Shown: one piece after another, positions 19,840 to 29,265 of the stretch
Position numbering within the stretch: position 1 is the stretch's first letter
Layout: every line of letters starts with the position of its first letter
Assembly: GCF_016756315.1 (NCBI RefSeq)
Contig: NZ_AP024235.1
Span: forward strand, 1,364,001-1,428,000
DNA length: 64,000 nucleotides
Reading direction: 5' to 3'
Origin: Alteromonas sp. KC3
GTDB taxonomy: Bacteria > Pseudomonadota > Gammaproteobacteria > Enterobacterales > Alteromonadaceae
Notes under the pieces: model-generated
Database searches by the model: none
What the model was told of the DNA's origin: nothing
Seen by the model: only the letters and a program-made list of their open reading frames with translations
Translations under genes and position numbers: made by a program

Positions 19840-20631
19840 TTAGAGAATGAGTTCTTTAACTAACTTGCTTCCAAAGTAAGCCAGTGACAATAAGATGACG
19901 CCTAACACTGTCATTACGATAACCTGTCGGCCGCGCCATCCTCTAAGTTTTTGTCCCACAAGCAGAATGAGAAAAACCACTAGAGCCGCGATAGAGAGTA
20001 CCGTTTTGTGTGCATAGGTTTTATTGAACATATCGTCGAGAAACACAAAGCCACTGATAAGCGATACAGTAAGTAGCGAAGTACCTGCCAAAAGTAACTT
20101 AAAAAGAATACCCTCAACTAACATTAAAGGTGGAAGCGAAGAGTGTAGCAGTGAAGCCCCTTTCTGTTTTAGGCGATAAGTAATGTAAGACATCTGAAGT
20201 GCGTATAGAAATGCAATCACTAATGTGCAGTAAGCAAAAAGCGACAAGCTTATGTGAACGACTAAACCAGGCTGCAACTCGATATGCATTATGTAAGATA
20301 CGGGGATAAATTTTGAGGCCAATACTGAAAAACTGGCAAACCCAAACACCACCGGTAACAAAATAAGGTTCGGGATAGCGCGGGCAAAAATCAACATGGC
20401 GACTGTAATGATCCACGACACCAAGGAGAGTACATTGGTCACACTCATATCTTGGCCTGGTGCAATCATTATCGCGTTAATCAAAAAGGCAATATGCGCA
20501 ATAACCCCAACACTTGCTAGTGATAAACCAAGACGCTTGTTAGGTCCTTCGTGATGGACAAACTTGCCAATCAACACCGCAGCGGCTGAAGCGTATAAAA
20601 AAGCAGCGGATATGGCGAAAAGGGTGTTCAT
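19840..20631 (-). CDS. ypjD: Cytochrome c assembly-type inner-membrane protein YpjD
   Basis: The 263-residue protein is almost all transmembrane, with about eight helices. It has the conserved histidines of the CcmC/CcsA-type assembly fold: HIELQPGLVVHISLSLFAYC near residue 125-140 and THAHKT-like YAHKTVLS near 210. The E. coli neighbour YpjD belongs to the same family and also lies beside ffh and yfjD, so synteny supports the name. Its role is not settled. The family resemblance suggests heme or cytochrome handling, while the genetic link to YfjD suggests cation transport. The gene is divergent from ffh. Confidence 0.88.
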   Translation of the reverse strand: MNTLFAISAAFLYASAAAVLIGKFVHHEGPNKRLGLSLASVGVIAHIAFLINAIMIAPGQDMSVTNVLSLVSWIITVAMLIFARAIPNLILLPVVFGFASFSVLASKFIPVSYIMHIELQPGLVVHISLSLFAYCTLVIAFLYALQMSYITYRLKQKGASLLHSSLPPLMLVEGILFKLLLAGTSLLTVSLISGFVFLDDMFNKTYAHKTVLSIAALVVFLILLVGQKLRGWRGRQVIVMTVLGVILLSLAYFGSKLVKELIL

Positions 20632-20858
20632 GTTGCTTCCTGTGATGAGGTGGTGTCGGTCACCAATTGAGTCGGTATTGATACTTCAACTTGGAAGTAA
20701 ATTCAACCATCTACTTGATTTTGTTTATCTCGTGCCCACTTTTACACCAGTCTACTATTTTTCAGAATTGAAAATTTAAAAGAAATTGCGGTACGTTACT
20801 CCCGCCTTTTACGTTACAATGTGGGCATTACGTCTGAAATAAAAAGAAGTTTCATACT

Positions 20859-22298
20859 ATGTTTGAAAATTTATCCGAACGCTTAGGCCAAACATTAAGA
20901 AATGTTAGCGGCAAGGGGCGTCTTACTGAAGATAATATTAAAGAAACGCTGCGCGAAGTGCGTATGGCGCTTCTTGAAGCTGATGTTGCCTTACCTGTTG
21001 TAAAGGCGTTTGTTGCGCAAGTCAAAGAGCGAGCAGTCGGCACAGAAGTGACTAAGAGCCTTAAACCTGGCCAAGTGTTCATCAAAATTGTGCAGTCTGA
21101 ACTTGAATCAGTTATGGGGGAAGCGAACGAAAAGCTAAACCTCGCTGCGCAACCGCCTGCTGTTGTATTGATGGCGGGTCTTCAAGGTGCGGGTAAAACA
21201 ACCTCTGTGGGTAAGTTAGCGAAGTACCTCACTGAGCGCGAAAAGAAAAAGGTAATGGTAGTTAGTGCCGACGTATACCGTCCGGCGGCAATTAAACAGC
21301 TCGAAACCTTGGCTGGCGAGGTTAACGTTGCATTCCATCCTTCTACTATTTTGCAAAAGCCCGTTGACATTGTTAACGATGCCATTGCCGAAGCGAAAAA
21401 GCACTTCTTTGATGTACTGTTAGTCGATACCGCAGGTCGTCTTCATGTTGATAGCGACATGATGGATGAAATTAAAGAGCTTCACGCGGCAGTTAAACCA
21501 ATTGAAACCTTGTTCGTGGTAGATGCCATGACAGGTCAAGATGCCGCGAATACAGCGAAAGCATTTAATGATGCACTCCCACTTACTGGTGTCATTCTTA
21601 CTAAAGCCGATGGTGATGCAAGAGGCGGTGCTGCTTTATCTGTACGTCATATCACTGGTAAGCCAATTAAATTCATTGGTATGGGCGAAAAGGTTGATGC
21701 ACTAGAGCCTTTCCATCCAGAGCGTATAGCATCTCGTATTCTAGGAATGGGTGATGTACTTAGCCTAATTGAAGAGGTTGAGCGCAAAGTTGATAAGTCG
21801 AAAGCAGAAAAACTGGCCAAGAAAGTTCAGAAGGGTAAAGGCTTCGACCTACAAGACTTCAAAGATCAACTTGAGCAAATGAAGAATATGGGCGGCATGA
21901 TGGGTATGCTTGATAAGCTGCCTGGCATGGGCGGTATGTCTGATAAAATTAAAGATCAGGCAAACGACAAGCAGTTCAATCAAATGGAAGCCATCATTAA
22001 CTCAATGACACCGGCTGAACGCGCTCGTCCAGATATGATTAAAGGTTCGCGTAAACGTCGTATTGCAGCAGGCTCAGGTACGCAAATTCAAGACGTAAAC
22101 CGTTTGCTGAAACAGTTTACGCAAATGCAGAAAATGATGAAGAAGATGTCTGGCGGCGGCATGAAGAAAATGATGCGTCAGATGAAGGGCATGATGCCTC
22201 CGGGTGGTGGTTTTGGAGGCCCTGGTGGTCCAGGCGGCCCGGGTGGATTCGGCGGTCCAGGTGGGTTCGGCGGTGGCGGTGGATTTCCACCACGTTAA
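20859..22298 (+). CDS. ffh: Signal recognition particle protein Ffh (SRP54)
   Basis: The 479-residue GTPase binds signal peptides and 4.5S RNA and targets ribosomes to the membrane through FtsY. It has an N domain (1-85), a G domain with GLQGAGKTT, DTAGRLHVD and TKADGDARGG, and a methionine-rich M domain (about 300-430) containing GSRKRRIAAGSGT, which binds the RNA. It is longer than E. coli Ffh (453 residues). The extra part is a C-terminal tail of about 33 residues made almost only of Gly, Pro and Phe in FGGPGG-like repeats. It stands alone on its strand, opposite ypjD, and ends at a strong terminator. Confidence 0.97.
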   Translation: MFENLSERLGQTLRNVSGKGRLTEDNIKETLREVRMALLEADVALPVVKAFVAQVKERAVGTEVTKSLKPGQVFIKIVQSELESVMGEANEKLNLAAQPPAVVLMAGLQGAGKTTSVGKLAKYLTEREKKKVMVVSADVYRPAAIKQLETLAGEVNVAFHPSTILQKPVDIVNDAIAEAKKHFFDVLLVDTAGRLHVDSDMMDEIKELHAAVKPIETLFVVDAMTGQDAANTAKAFNDALPLTGVILTKADGDARGGAALSVRHITGKPIKFIGMGEKVDALEPFHPERIASRILGMGDVLSLIEEVERKVDKSKAEKLAKKVQKGKGFDLQDFKDQLEQMKNMGGMMGMLDKLPGMGGMSDKIKDQANDKQFNQMEAIINSMTPAERARPDMIKGSRKRRIAAGSGTQIQDVNRLLKQFTQMQKMMKKMSGGGMKKMMRQMKGMMPPGGGFGGPGGPGGPGGFGGPGGFGGGGGFPPR

Positions 22299-22326
22299 AA
22301 AGTTATCGCTCAGCCTAACAGTATTT

Positions 22327-22363
22327 AAAACCTCAATCGCAGCAATGCATTGAGGTTTTTTTA
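22327..22363 (+). terminator. Intrinsic terminator after ffh
   Basis: The stem AAAACCTCAAT / ATTGAGGTTTT with an 11-base loop is followed by a T-run. It lies 28 bases past the ffh stop. Confidence 0.88.
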
Positions 22364-22485
22364 TTTTTCTTGCATCCAGTATCCCTCATCAAACGTTTGG
22401 CTTGTTGAACAGGACGTGAGCAGTACTTCTCGCATTGCGCGTTGAAGTAACGTCTCTTCACGAATCAACAAGTACGGAGATGAAG

Positions 22486-24561
22486 ATGGAATTCAATAAA
22501 ACATCACAACAAAAATTAAAACTATCATTACTTGCTACCGCTATGGCGTTCTCTTTGAGTGCCTGCGATGGTGATGATGGCGCCGATGGTATGAATGGCG
22601 TAGATGGAATTGACGGCGCACCCGGGCAAGATGGTGCTCCAGGTCAAGACGGAACACCGGGCTTTGCTTCAGCCACTTTCTTAGTAGCAAACAATGGCGA
22701 TGAAAACCGTAATACAGTGACCTCTATCGACCAAAACGCGAATGCGTTATCAACGGTAACTACAGGGGCCAACGAAGGGATTGTATTCACTCAGGGTGGA
22801 ACGTTAGTGCAAGCTGGCGATAGCGATTTACCATTACTGAGAACGCAATGTAATTTTGATGCTCAGGCCGATTACATGATGAGTACAGGACACGAGATAA
22901 CAGGCGCAACTACCGGGCTGGTTAATCCTAAAGGTATTACTTTTGCACAGAACTCGGGCTTAGTCATGGTAGCTGATTTCAATGGTCAAAAGATAAGTGT
23001 TTTTGGCAGTCAAGCGGCAGGAGATGTTGCACCGATTGCTGAAATAATGACAACTACGAAACCGTGGGACGTGGCCTATGACGAACAAAGCGATAGATTA
23101 TTCGTAGCACTAACCGATGGTACGTTAGCAGTATACGATAACGTCGCTGGCTCCAATTTTGCGCCCTCTGTTATGCGTTCGGTAGTACCTTCCGATGCCG
23201 AAGGCAATCAAATTTCGATTAATCTGCACGGTATTGTTTACGAGCCTATGTCTAATCGTATGGTATTGTCTGACGTGGGTGATGCCGCTGTTGCCGATGA
23301 TGGTCAAATTTTTGTCCTAGACAATGTTTCTTCGGCAGATGGGGCTGTTGTACCAAGCAGAGTAATTGGCGGCGCGTCCACCCAGCTTGGCAATCCGGTG
23401 GATATTGTACTTACAGGCTCTGACCTACGTGTAGCAGAAAAGTCAAATGACGCTATTTTGGTGTTCTCAAATATTTTTAACGGTGCTAGTGGTGACGTTG
23501 CACCAACGCTATCAACGCCTTCTGTAAAACCAGAGTCGTTGGCCGAGCTAACTCAGCTCGACGATATGAAGGATGCTTCAGACGACGGTATAACCACCAT
23601 GCCTATAATGGGCCTTGCGGTATCAAGTAACCCCTCAAGCGACAGCGAAACAACAGGACAAGTAGCGCAATACAGTGCCGTATTATCCAGTGAGTTAAGC
23701 ACCTTCGATGCGAGTATGAGCATCGAGAGCGCAGCATTCACAGCAAGTGGAGACGGTGTGATTACTTTTGATAATGTGGATACCTCGACAGGTGGTTTAC
23801 TTGTGGTAAATCGACTTAAAAGCACGCGAGACGGTATGATGTATAGCGATAGTTTCGACCACATGATAGTGGGTAGCGAAACAGGTTTGGTTGCCCCTAA
23901 AGGGCTTGATATCGCCTCAAAAGCCGGCGTGGTATTTGTTGCTGATGTTAATGAAACCACACCCGCTGTGCGCGTGTTTTCGCCTTGTGCGTCAGGCAAC
24001 GTCGCGCCTCTATTAACGCTCGAAGCCACCAACGGGGCGCGCCCTTGGGACGTGGACTATGATCCATCTACAGATAGCGCGTACTTGGCTTTAACCAACG
24101 GTTCAGTAGCGGTATTTGAAGAAGTATTGCGCAAAATGGAGAGTGGTGAAACCGTTATTACTGGTGAAGATAGATTGATTATTCCAGCGAGTGGGGGAGC
24201 AGCGTTTGCTGCGCCAACCAACATACATGGCATAGACTATGACAGCCAAAGCGATAGCCTAGTCATTTCCGATGTGGGCAGCGCAGCAGATGCTACTGAC
24301 GGAAAACTGTATGTAATTCCCGGAGCGGGAAGTGCTGATGGCTTAATTGATGTATCGGTGAATATTGCTGGACCGAACTCAATGTTGGGTAATCCAGTGG
24401 ACTTAATGCTCAGCAATGGTCACGTCTACGTAGCAGAAAAGTCAAATGGTATGATTTTGCGGTTTGACAATATTTTAAACTCAGCCTCAGGGGATATCGC
24501 ACCCACTTTCAACATGATGTACCCATCACCCGAATCGGTTCATGTGTTGTCAGTGAAGTAA
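22486..24561 (+). CDS. Collagen-like propeller lipoprotein with internal duplication
   Basis: The ATG at 22486 follows GGAG by six bases. Two earlier in-frame starts (22435, 22480) are less likely. The 691-residue product has a lipoprotein signal with lipobox LSAC and Cys27. Asp follows at +2, which in E. coli favours inner-membrane retention. Residues 29-58 are ten uninterrupted Gly-X-Y triplets (such as GAPGQDGAPGQDGTPG). The rest is a beta-propeller-like region with YVTN/NHL-type strands such as LVNPKGITFA and KPWDVAYDEQSD. The halves repeat: LVNPKGI, PWDVAYD, LGNPVDI and VAEKSND in the first correspond to LVAPKGL, PWDVDYD, LGNPVDL and VAEKSNG in the second. A surface or periplasmic binding role is likely. 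No function is known. Confidence 0.82.
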   Translation: MEFNKTSQQKLKLSLLATAMAFSLSACDGDDGADGMNGVDGIDGAPGQDGAPGQDGTPGFASATFLVANNGDENRNTVTSIDQNANALSTVTTGANEGIVFTQGGTLVQAGDSDLPLLRTQCNFDAQADYMMSTGHEITGATTGLVNPKGITFAQNSGLVMVADFNGQKISVFGSQAAGDVAPIAEIMTTTKPWDVAYDEQSDRLFVALTDGTLAVYDNVAGSNFAPSVMRSVVPSDAEGNQISINLHGIVYEPMSNRMVLSDVGDAAVADDGQIFVLDNVSSADGAVVPSRVIGGASTQLGNPVDIVLTGSDLRVAEKSNDAILVFSNIFNGASGDVAPTLSTPSVKPESLAELTQLDDMKDASDDGITTMPIMGLAVSSNPSSDSETTGQVAQYSAVLSSELSTFDASMSIESAAFTASGDGVITFDNVDTSTGGLLVVNRLKSTRDGMMYSDSFDHMIVGSETGLVAPKGLDIASKAGVVFVADVNETTPAVRVFSPCASGNVAPLLTLEATNGARPWDVDYDPSTDSAYLALTNGSVAVFEEVLRKMESGETVITGEDRLIIPASGGAAFAAPTNIHGIDYDSQSDSLVISDVGSAADATDGKLYVIPGAGSADGLIDVSVNIAGPNSMLGNPVDLMLSNGHVYVAEKSNGMILRFDNILNSASGDIAPTFNMMYPSPESVHVLSVK

Positions 24562-24595
24562 GGATGTCTGTGAAAATTGCTGTTGCGATACGTAT

Positions 24596-24805
24596 TTATC
24601 GCCTAGCTCCCTGAGGGAATTCAGTCGTCTTAAAGTCGGTACGTTCAAAATGAAAACGAACGTGCCACTTATTTTTGCCCGCCCCCTGTCGTTGAAACTC
24701 TGGTCCACCTGCACTAGCCTCTCCCTTTTTGATGTTTACTGGGTTGTGATAGTGTACTTTGTAGCCAACAAGTAGTAGTGCATCTGTCCAAGCGCGTAAT
24801 TTCAT
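24596..24805 (-). CDS. Small hypothetical protein
   Basis: A 69-residue frame lies in an otherwise empty gap between two plus-strand genes. The product is basic and rich in aromatic and histidine residues (YKVHYHNPV, KWHVRFHFERTDF), with no signal peptide or membrane segment. Composition looks protein-like, with no long homopolymers, but no ribosome site stands before the ATG. It could be a real small gene or chance. There is no recognised family. Confidence 0.35.
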   Translation of the reverse strand: MKLRAWTDALLLVGYKVHYHNPVNIKKGEASAGGPEFQRQGAGKNKWHVRFHFERTDFKTTEFPQGARR

Positions 24806-24937
24806 AATACACTGACGGGCTACATCGTGCGCGTGTGCTCGCTTTCTATCAGATATGCAACTTTCTCCATATCGAAGCAGGTACAGTTTTGTGCTGTATG
24901 AGCTTTCATGCGGCAGAGTTATTGATACAGGAACACT

Positions 24938-27900
24938 ATGGCAGGCTTAAAACGTATTATTCTTATCGACACCCACTTGCCAGGCGTGGTCGAACTAAAG
25001 CTTGATGGACATACCAATATTTGTGGTACAAACGCATCGGGTAAAACAACACTTCAGCGTCTTATTCCCGTATTCTATGGCGAATATCCTTCTCGTGTGG
25101 TGCCTGCTACGCGCGATAGTTTCGAGCGTTGGTATCTCCCCCGTTTGTCTAGCTTTATAATCTATGAATATACGCGCGCTGAAGGCGACCTGTGTCAAGC
25201 AGTGCTGAGCTCAAACGGAACGGGTGTCAATTATCGTCTGGTGGGTAAACCGTTTGATATTAACGATTACTTGATTGAACAAAAAAATGGTAAACACGCC
25301 AGTGTAAGCAGTGCAGAGCTAGCGCGCGCTATGAAGCGCAATAACATTATGGTAACGAGCCTGCTCAATACCAAAGATTTTCGCGCCATTATTCAAAATG
25401 ATCATGGCGTTTTGAACCAAAGTAACAACGCCAGAGAGTTGTTGGGCTACGCAAAAATCTTCAGCTTGTGTGAACCGTCAAAGCACATGCGCCACATAGA
25501 AAAGCTGGCCAAGGCGGTGCATTCTAAAGAAGGCAAGATGGAAACCATCAAAGCGATGATTGCCGCTATTTTGGAAGAAGATGGCGTAACACCACCTACG
25601 TCGGGCCTAAGCCGCAATCGTGTCGATGACTGGATCAAAGAATGCCACCTTATTAAGCAGTTCGATAAAATTCGCCCAGAGTTTTCGAAATTAGAACAAG
25701 CTGATATGGCACTGACCAGCACAGAGCAGGTACTTGCTAACCTAAAGCATAGTTTTGAACTTGATAAAACCTATCTGGCCGCTCGTGTAGAAACCACCAA
25801 AAATGAGCTGGATGAAAACAGCTTTCAGCGCAAGCAAACAGACAGCGAGTGGGGCGACACGCGAGACCACTTAAATCAGGTTATTTCATCAGCCCGTGCA
25901 GATGTAGAAAAGTTCACTAGTGAGCTTGATACTGTCGAGCGCGAATTTGATAAGTGGCAAGACGAAAACATTGAGCAGCTTAAAGAAGACGTAGCCAATC
26001 TATCACAATGGCAAAATGAAAAGTCATTAGCTGATAGCCGCTACATATTACTTACTGAGAAGCACCAAGATATTGAGTCTGCATATAATAAGCGTTTGGC
26101 TGAGTTAGGTGAAAGACTCTCGATCACACTGGAAGAGATGTCTGCTGCACGTCAAGAAGCAGCAGAAAACAAAGCTGAGCAACAACAAAATGAACGCGAA
26201 GCGCTGAGCCGAATTCGCGATGACTACAGTGGCCAGTTAAATGCGCTACAAAATGACTTTCAACAAAATACCAATGCGCTAAAGGTCTCTGAGGCTGAAC
26301 TGAAAGCGTCATTATCAAACGCCGGTTACAACGAGTTTGAACAGTCACAGTTGGATATTCTCGATGCCGCAATTAAAGAGGCGTCTATAAACGAAGATGC
26401 AACCAGATCTGAACTTCGTCACGCACAGCAATCGCAAAATAAAGCCATTGAATTTCGAAGAGAGTGTTCTAACGCGTTAGACAAAGCGCGAAACGCTTTT
26501 CTACAAGAAGAAAAAGCCGTTAATAAAATTAATGCGTTGCTTTATCCTGGAGAAGGTGCGCTGCTCGAATTCTTGCGCGCGAATGTTGAAGATTGGGAAC
26601 TGTCACTAGGCAAAGTCATTCGCCCAGAGTTGCTTGAACGCACTGATTTAGCTCCTAGCATGGAAGGTGCAAGCGATACCTTCATGGGCGTAAAGCTTGC
26701 GTTGTCTGAACTTGATACGCCTGAATACGCGCAAACCGAACAAGCGCTCAAGCAACAATTACAAGAAGCGGAAATTCGTCAGGCAGCTGCTTTAGCCGCG
26801 CAGAATGAATGTGAGCAGCGACTCGCCAAGGCTAATGAAGATGTTCGTAACGCTGAACTCGTTGTTACGCAAAAAGACAACGCGGTAAAAAGCGCTGAAG
26901 CTAGTCGAAAGCGTGCGCAGCAAGATAGAGATACGGTACTTAGTGAATATCAACAGGCACTATCGGCACGCAAGCAAAAAGCAAAAACTAAGCTTGAAGC
27001 CAATCAACAAGCACAAAAGCAAGCGAAAGCGCAGTATGAGCTAAGTCGCGACGAGATTAAAGACCAGCAGCGCGAAGCGGAGACTGAGCATAAGTTTCAC
27101 TGGCAGCAGCTTATCGCAGACAGTGAAGCGCGTATATCCCAACTCGATAGTGATATGCGCAAAGCAAAAGACAACGCTGCGCAAGACCGAAAAGACATGC
27201 AAGATTGGCTGGAAAGTGAACTCAGTAATCGCGGTGTAGATGTTGATGAAATAGGCCAACTTAAGAAGCAAATTAATAAGTTAAAAGAAGATATCGCGCG
27301 TACTGAAACTCATCGCCACAAAGTTGCGGATTACGAGCGTTGGTACACAAATGTATTCACCAAGCAAAAAGTGGTTTGGCAAGAAGGTCTGTCAAAATCT
27401 CGTAAGCTTCTTGGCGAATCAGAGCGTAACTTAGCAAACAAACAAAGTGCCTACAAAGCCACTCGTGAGCAGCTGCAAGAACAACATACTCAGCTTGAAC
27501 TCACACTTAAAACGGCCAGCGAGCACCTTGAGCAAGTGAAAACACTTAGCAAGTCGTTGGCGAAGCTTACCTTGCATGCAGGCGATGAAACGGCGGATAT
27601 TAAGCACGATGATGTCAGCATAGGCCAGCGTATCTCTGAAGTACAAAGCCAACTTCAGGAACGTGAAAACTTACTCAGCGATATTCGCGCTTATGTAGAG
27701 CGGTTCGATCAACTTATCGCTGCTCAAGCGGGGACGGGGCTATCTGACACATGGGAGCGGGCACGAGAAGAGTGCGCCACCTTAAATGCCCATGGCGTCA
27801 AAAGCTTTGATCACCGCCGCATGGTATCGCACCTTGCGCAGCTCCTTAACGTGATTGTGCCGCAAAAGCTTCAAGGTTTACGTGAGCAAGGCCGTATATT

Positions 27901-28633
27901 TGGTGCAGACCTCTCGCAGTACTATTTTGTACTTGCTGACATCGACAAACGCATTGTGTCGCAAAGCCGCCGTATTACTCAGGAAGTTGACGGTGAGCTA
28001 TTCCTTGATGGTGTATCTGACTCTGCGGTGAAAATTCGCTCTCGCATAAGCGAACTAGAATTCTGGCCTGAGCTTGAACAGTTCAGAAAGCTCTACGAGC
28101 ATTGGATGGAAGAGGGCGCTAACGAGTTGCCAGAAGAGGAATACGGACAGAGCATGCGTCGTGTTCTTGATATTCTTGGTCGCGCAGCATTAACAGGTGG
28201 TATAAGCAAACTATTGGATATCGAGTTGCACCTTCGAGAAGGAAAAAGTGACCTTGTTATTCGTACCGACCGCCAGCTTAACGAATCATCAAGCCACGGT
28301 ATGGCATACCTGATCTTGTGTAAGTTTCTACTCGCGTTCACGCGTTTATTACGCGGTGATGCCGACGCCACAGTGCATTGGCCTATTGATGAATTGGGTA
28401 CACTTCACCAGAACAACGTGAAGAAAATCTTTGAAGCGTGTCAAAACAATAACATTAGCGTAGTTGGCGCATTCCCTAATCCAGAATCAGAAGTACTGAC
28501 GTTATTTGAAAACCGCTATTTAATAGATAAGGTGACCCGTCAACTGCAGGTGGTACAGCCAAAAGCGAGCGCTATTGCAGCACGAATCAAGGCACGAAAG
28601 AATGAAGTTGCAGGTGAGGAGACATCAGCATGA
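24938..28633 (+). CDS. SMC-like ATPase, MksB/JetC-type condensin subunit
   Basis: The 1231-residue protein has a split ABC ATPase separated by a long coiled coil, as in SMC, MukB and Rad50 proteins. The Walker A is GTNASGKT at residues 30-37. Residues about 270-960 are Gln/Glu/Lys/Ala-rich heptads. The C-terminal head has a signature-like SSSHG (about 1117) and Walker B PIDELG with Asp1151-Glu1152. It overlaps the next gene by four bases (ATGA). It is shorter than E. coli MukB (1486) and fits MksB or the JetC family of Wadjet. With the two coupled downstream genes it should form a DNA-organising complex. MksB versus JetC cannot be settled by eye. Confidence 0.82.
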   Translation: MAGLKRIILIDTHLPGVVELKLDGHTNICGTNASGKTTLQRLIPVFYGEYPSRVVPATRDSFERWYLPRLSSFIIYEYTRAEGDLCQAVLSSNGTGVNYRLVGKPFDINDYLIEQKNGKHASVSSAELARAMKRNNIMVTSLLNTKDFRAIIQNDHGVLNQSNNARELLGYAKIFSLCEPSKHMRHIEKLAKAVHSKEGKMETIKAMIAAILEEDGVTPPTSGLSRNRVDDWIKECHLIKQFDKIRPEFSKLEQADMALTSTEQVLANLKHSFELDKTYLAARVETTKNELDENSFQRKQTDSEWGDTRDHLNQVISSARADVEKFTSELDTVEREFDKWQDENIEQLKEDVANLSQWQNEKSLADSRYILLTEKHQDIESAYNKRLAELGERLSITLEEMSAARQEAAENKAEQQQNEREALSRIRDDYSGQLNALQNDFQQNTNALKVSEAELKASLSNAGYNEFEQSQLDILDAAIKEASINEDATRSELRHAQQSQNKAIEFRRECSNALDKARNAFLQEEKAVNKINALLYPGEGALLEFLRANVEDWELSLGKVIRPELLERTDLAPSMEGASDTFMGVKLALSELDTPEYAQTEQALKQQLQEAEIRQAAALAAQNECEQRLAKANEDVRNAELVVTQKDNAVKSAEASRKRAQQDRDTVLSEYQQALSARKQKAKTKLEANQQAQKQAKAQYELSRDEIKDQQREAETEHKFHWQQLIADSEARISQLDSDMRKAKDNAAQDRKDMQDWLESELSNRGVDVDEIGQLKKQINKLKEDIARTETHRHKVADYERWYTNVFTKQKVVWQEGLSKSRKLLGESERNLANKQSAYKATREQLQEQHTQLELTLKTASEHLEQVKTLSKSLAKLTLHAGDETADIKHDDVSIGQRISEVQSQLQERENLLSDIRAYVERFDQLIAAQAGTGLSDTWERAREECATLNAHGVKSFDHRRMVSHLAQLLNVIVPQKLQGLREQGRIFGADLSQYYFVLADIDKRIVSQSRRITQEVDGELFLDGVSDSAVKIRSRISELEFWPELEQFRKLYEHWMEEGANELPEEEYGQSMRRVLDILGRAALTGGISKLLDIELHLREGKSDLVIRTDRQLNESSSHGMAYLILCKFLLAFTRLLRGDADATVHWPIDELGTLHQNNVKKIFEACQNNNISVVGAFPNPESEVLTLFENRYLIDKVTRQLQVVQPKASAIAARIKARKNEVAGEETSA

Positions 28634-29265
28634 TGACAGAACAAGGCCGTGTACTTAGTGCACTTTTACAAGGCGCATTTATTTGTCAGGTGACCGATGA
28701 AGAAGCGTGGCGTTTTCTAAAAAGTCGTGACAATGCCGCACAACTTGAGCCCCATCTTACGCTGCTTAATCGCACGCTATCTACCACTGCAGAAGGTGAT
28801 GTATTTTTTGCAAGCTACCTAACCATTGGTGAAAGTGAGCGCAAAGTGCTGACGCAGCAGTTTCAAGATACCGCGTCAAACCTCGTTCCGCTGGTGGAGT
28901 GGTTGTTGTTGGTACAACAGGCTAATGAATCTGACATGCCTATCACAATGGGCAGTGCCATTCGTTTAAACGAGCTGCAAACAACCATTGAAGATACACC
29001 TGCTTATGCGGAGCAGTTAGAAAAAATCTCGCGTTATCGCATGTTCGGCTCGACCAGTGTGAATTTAGATGGTCAGCTTAAGCAAGTGTTTAAGCGGCTG
29101 ACGGAGATGGGGTATTTGATTAAGCCTAATCCAGACAAACAAATTTATTTGGGAACAGGAAAAATCGAGCACCTTTACGAAATGTTGCGATTTATTGATG
29201 AAACCGAAGCCCTTAGCTTGTCAGAGCAAGCGGAGGCCGCCATTTCGCAAGGTAGCTTGATATGA
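28630..29265 (+). CDS. MksE/JetB-like accessory subunit of the SMC-like complex
   Basis: The 211-residue protein starts at ATG in an ATGA overlap with the SMC-like gene and ends in an ATGA overlap with the next gene. It has no membrane segment and is predicted mainly helical with a winged-helix-like C-terminal half (around GQLKQVFKRLTEMGYLIKPNP). This size and place fit MukE/MksE/JetB (DUF4194-type) subunits, which bind the kleisin. The assignment rests on operon position, length and helix pattern. The sequence itself has no diagnostic motif I can name. Confidence 0.62.
   Translation: MMTEQGRVLSALLQGAFICQVTDEEAWRFLKSRDNAAQLEPHLTLLNRTLSTTAEGDVFFASYLTIGESERKVLTQQFQDTASNLVPLVEWLLLVQQANESDMPITMGSAIRLNELQTTIEDTPAYAEQLEKISRYRMFGSTSVNLDGQLKQVFKRLTEMGYLIKPNPDKQIYLGTGKIEHLYEMLRFIDETEALSLSEQAEAAISQGSLI

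Noticed and set aside
23553..24032. 159-codon minus-strand frame opposite the collagen-like lipoprotein gene
   Set aside because: The plus-strand gene has a lipobox, repeats and a ribosome site. The antisense translation is Ser/Thr-rich without a motif.
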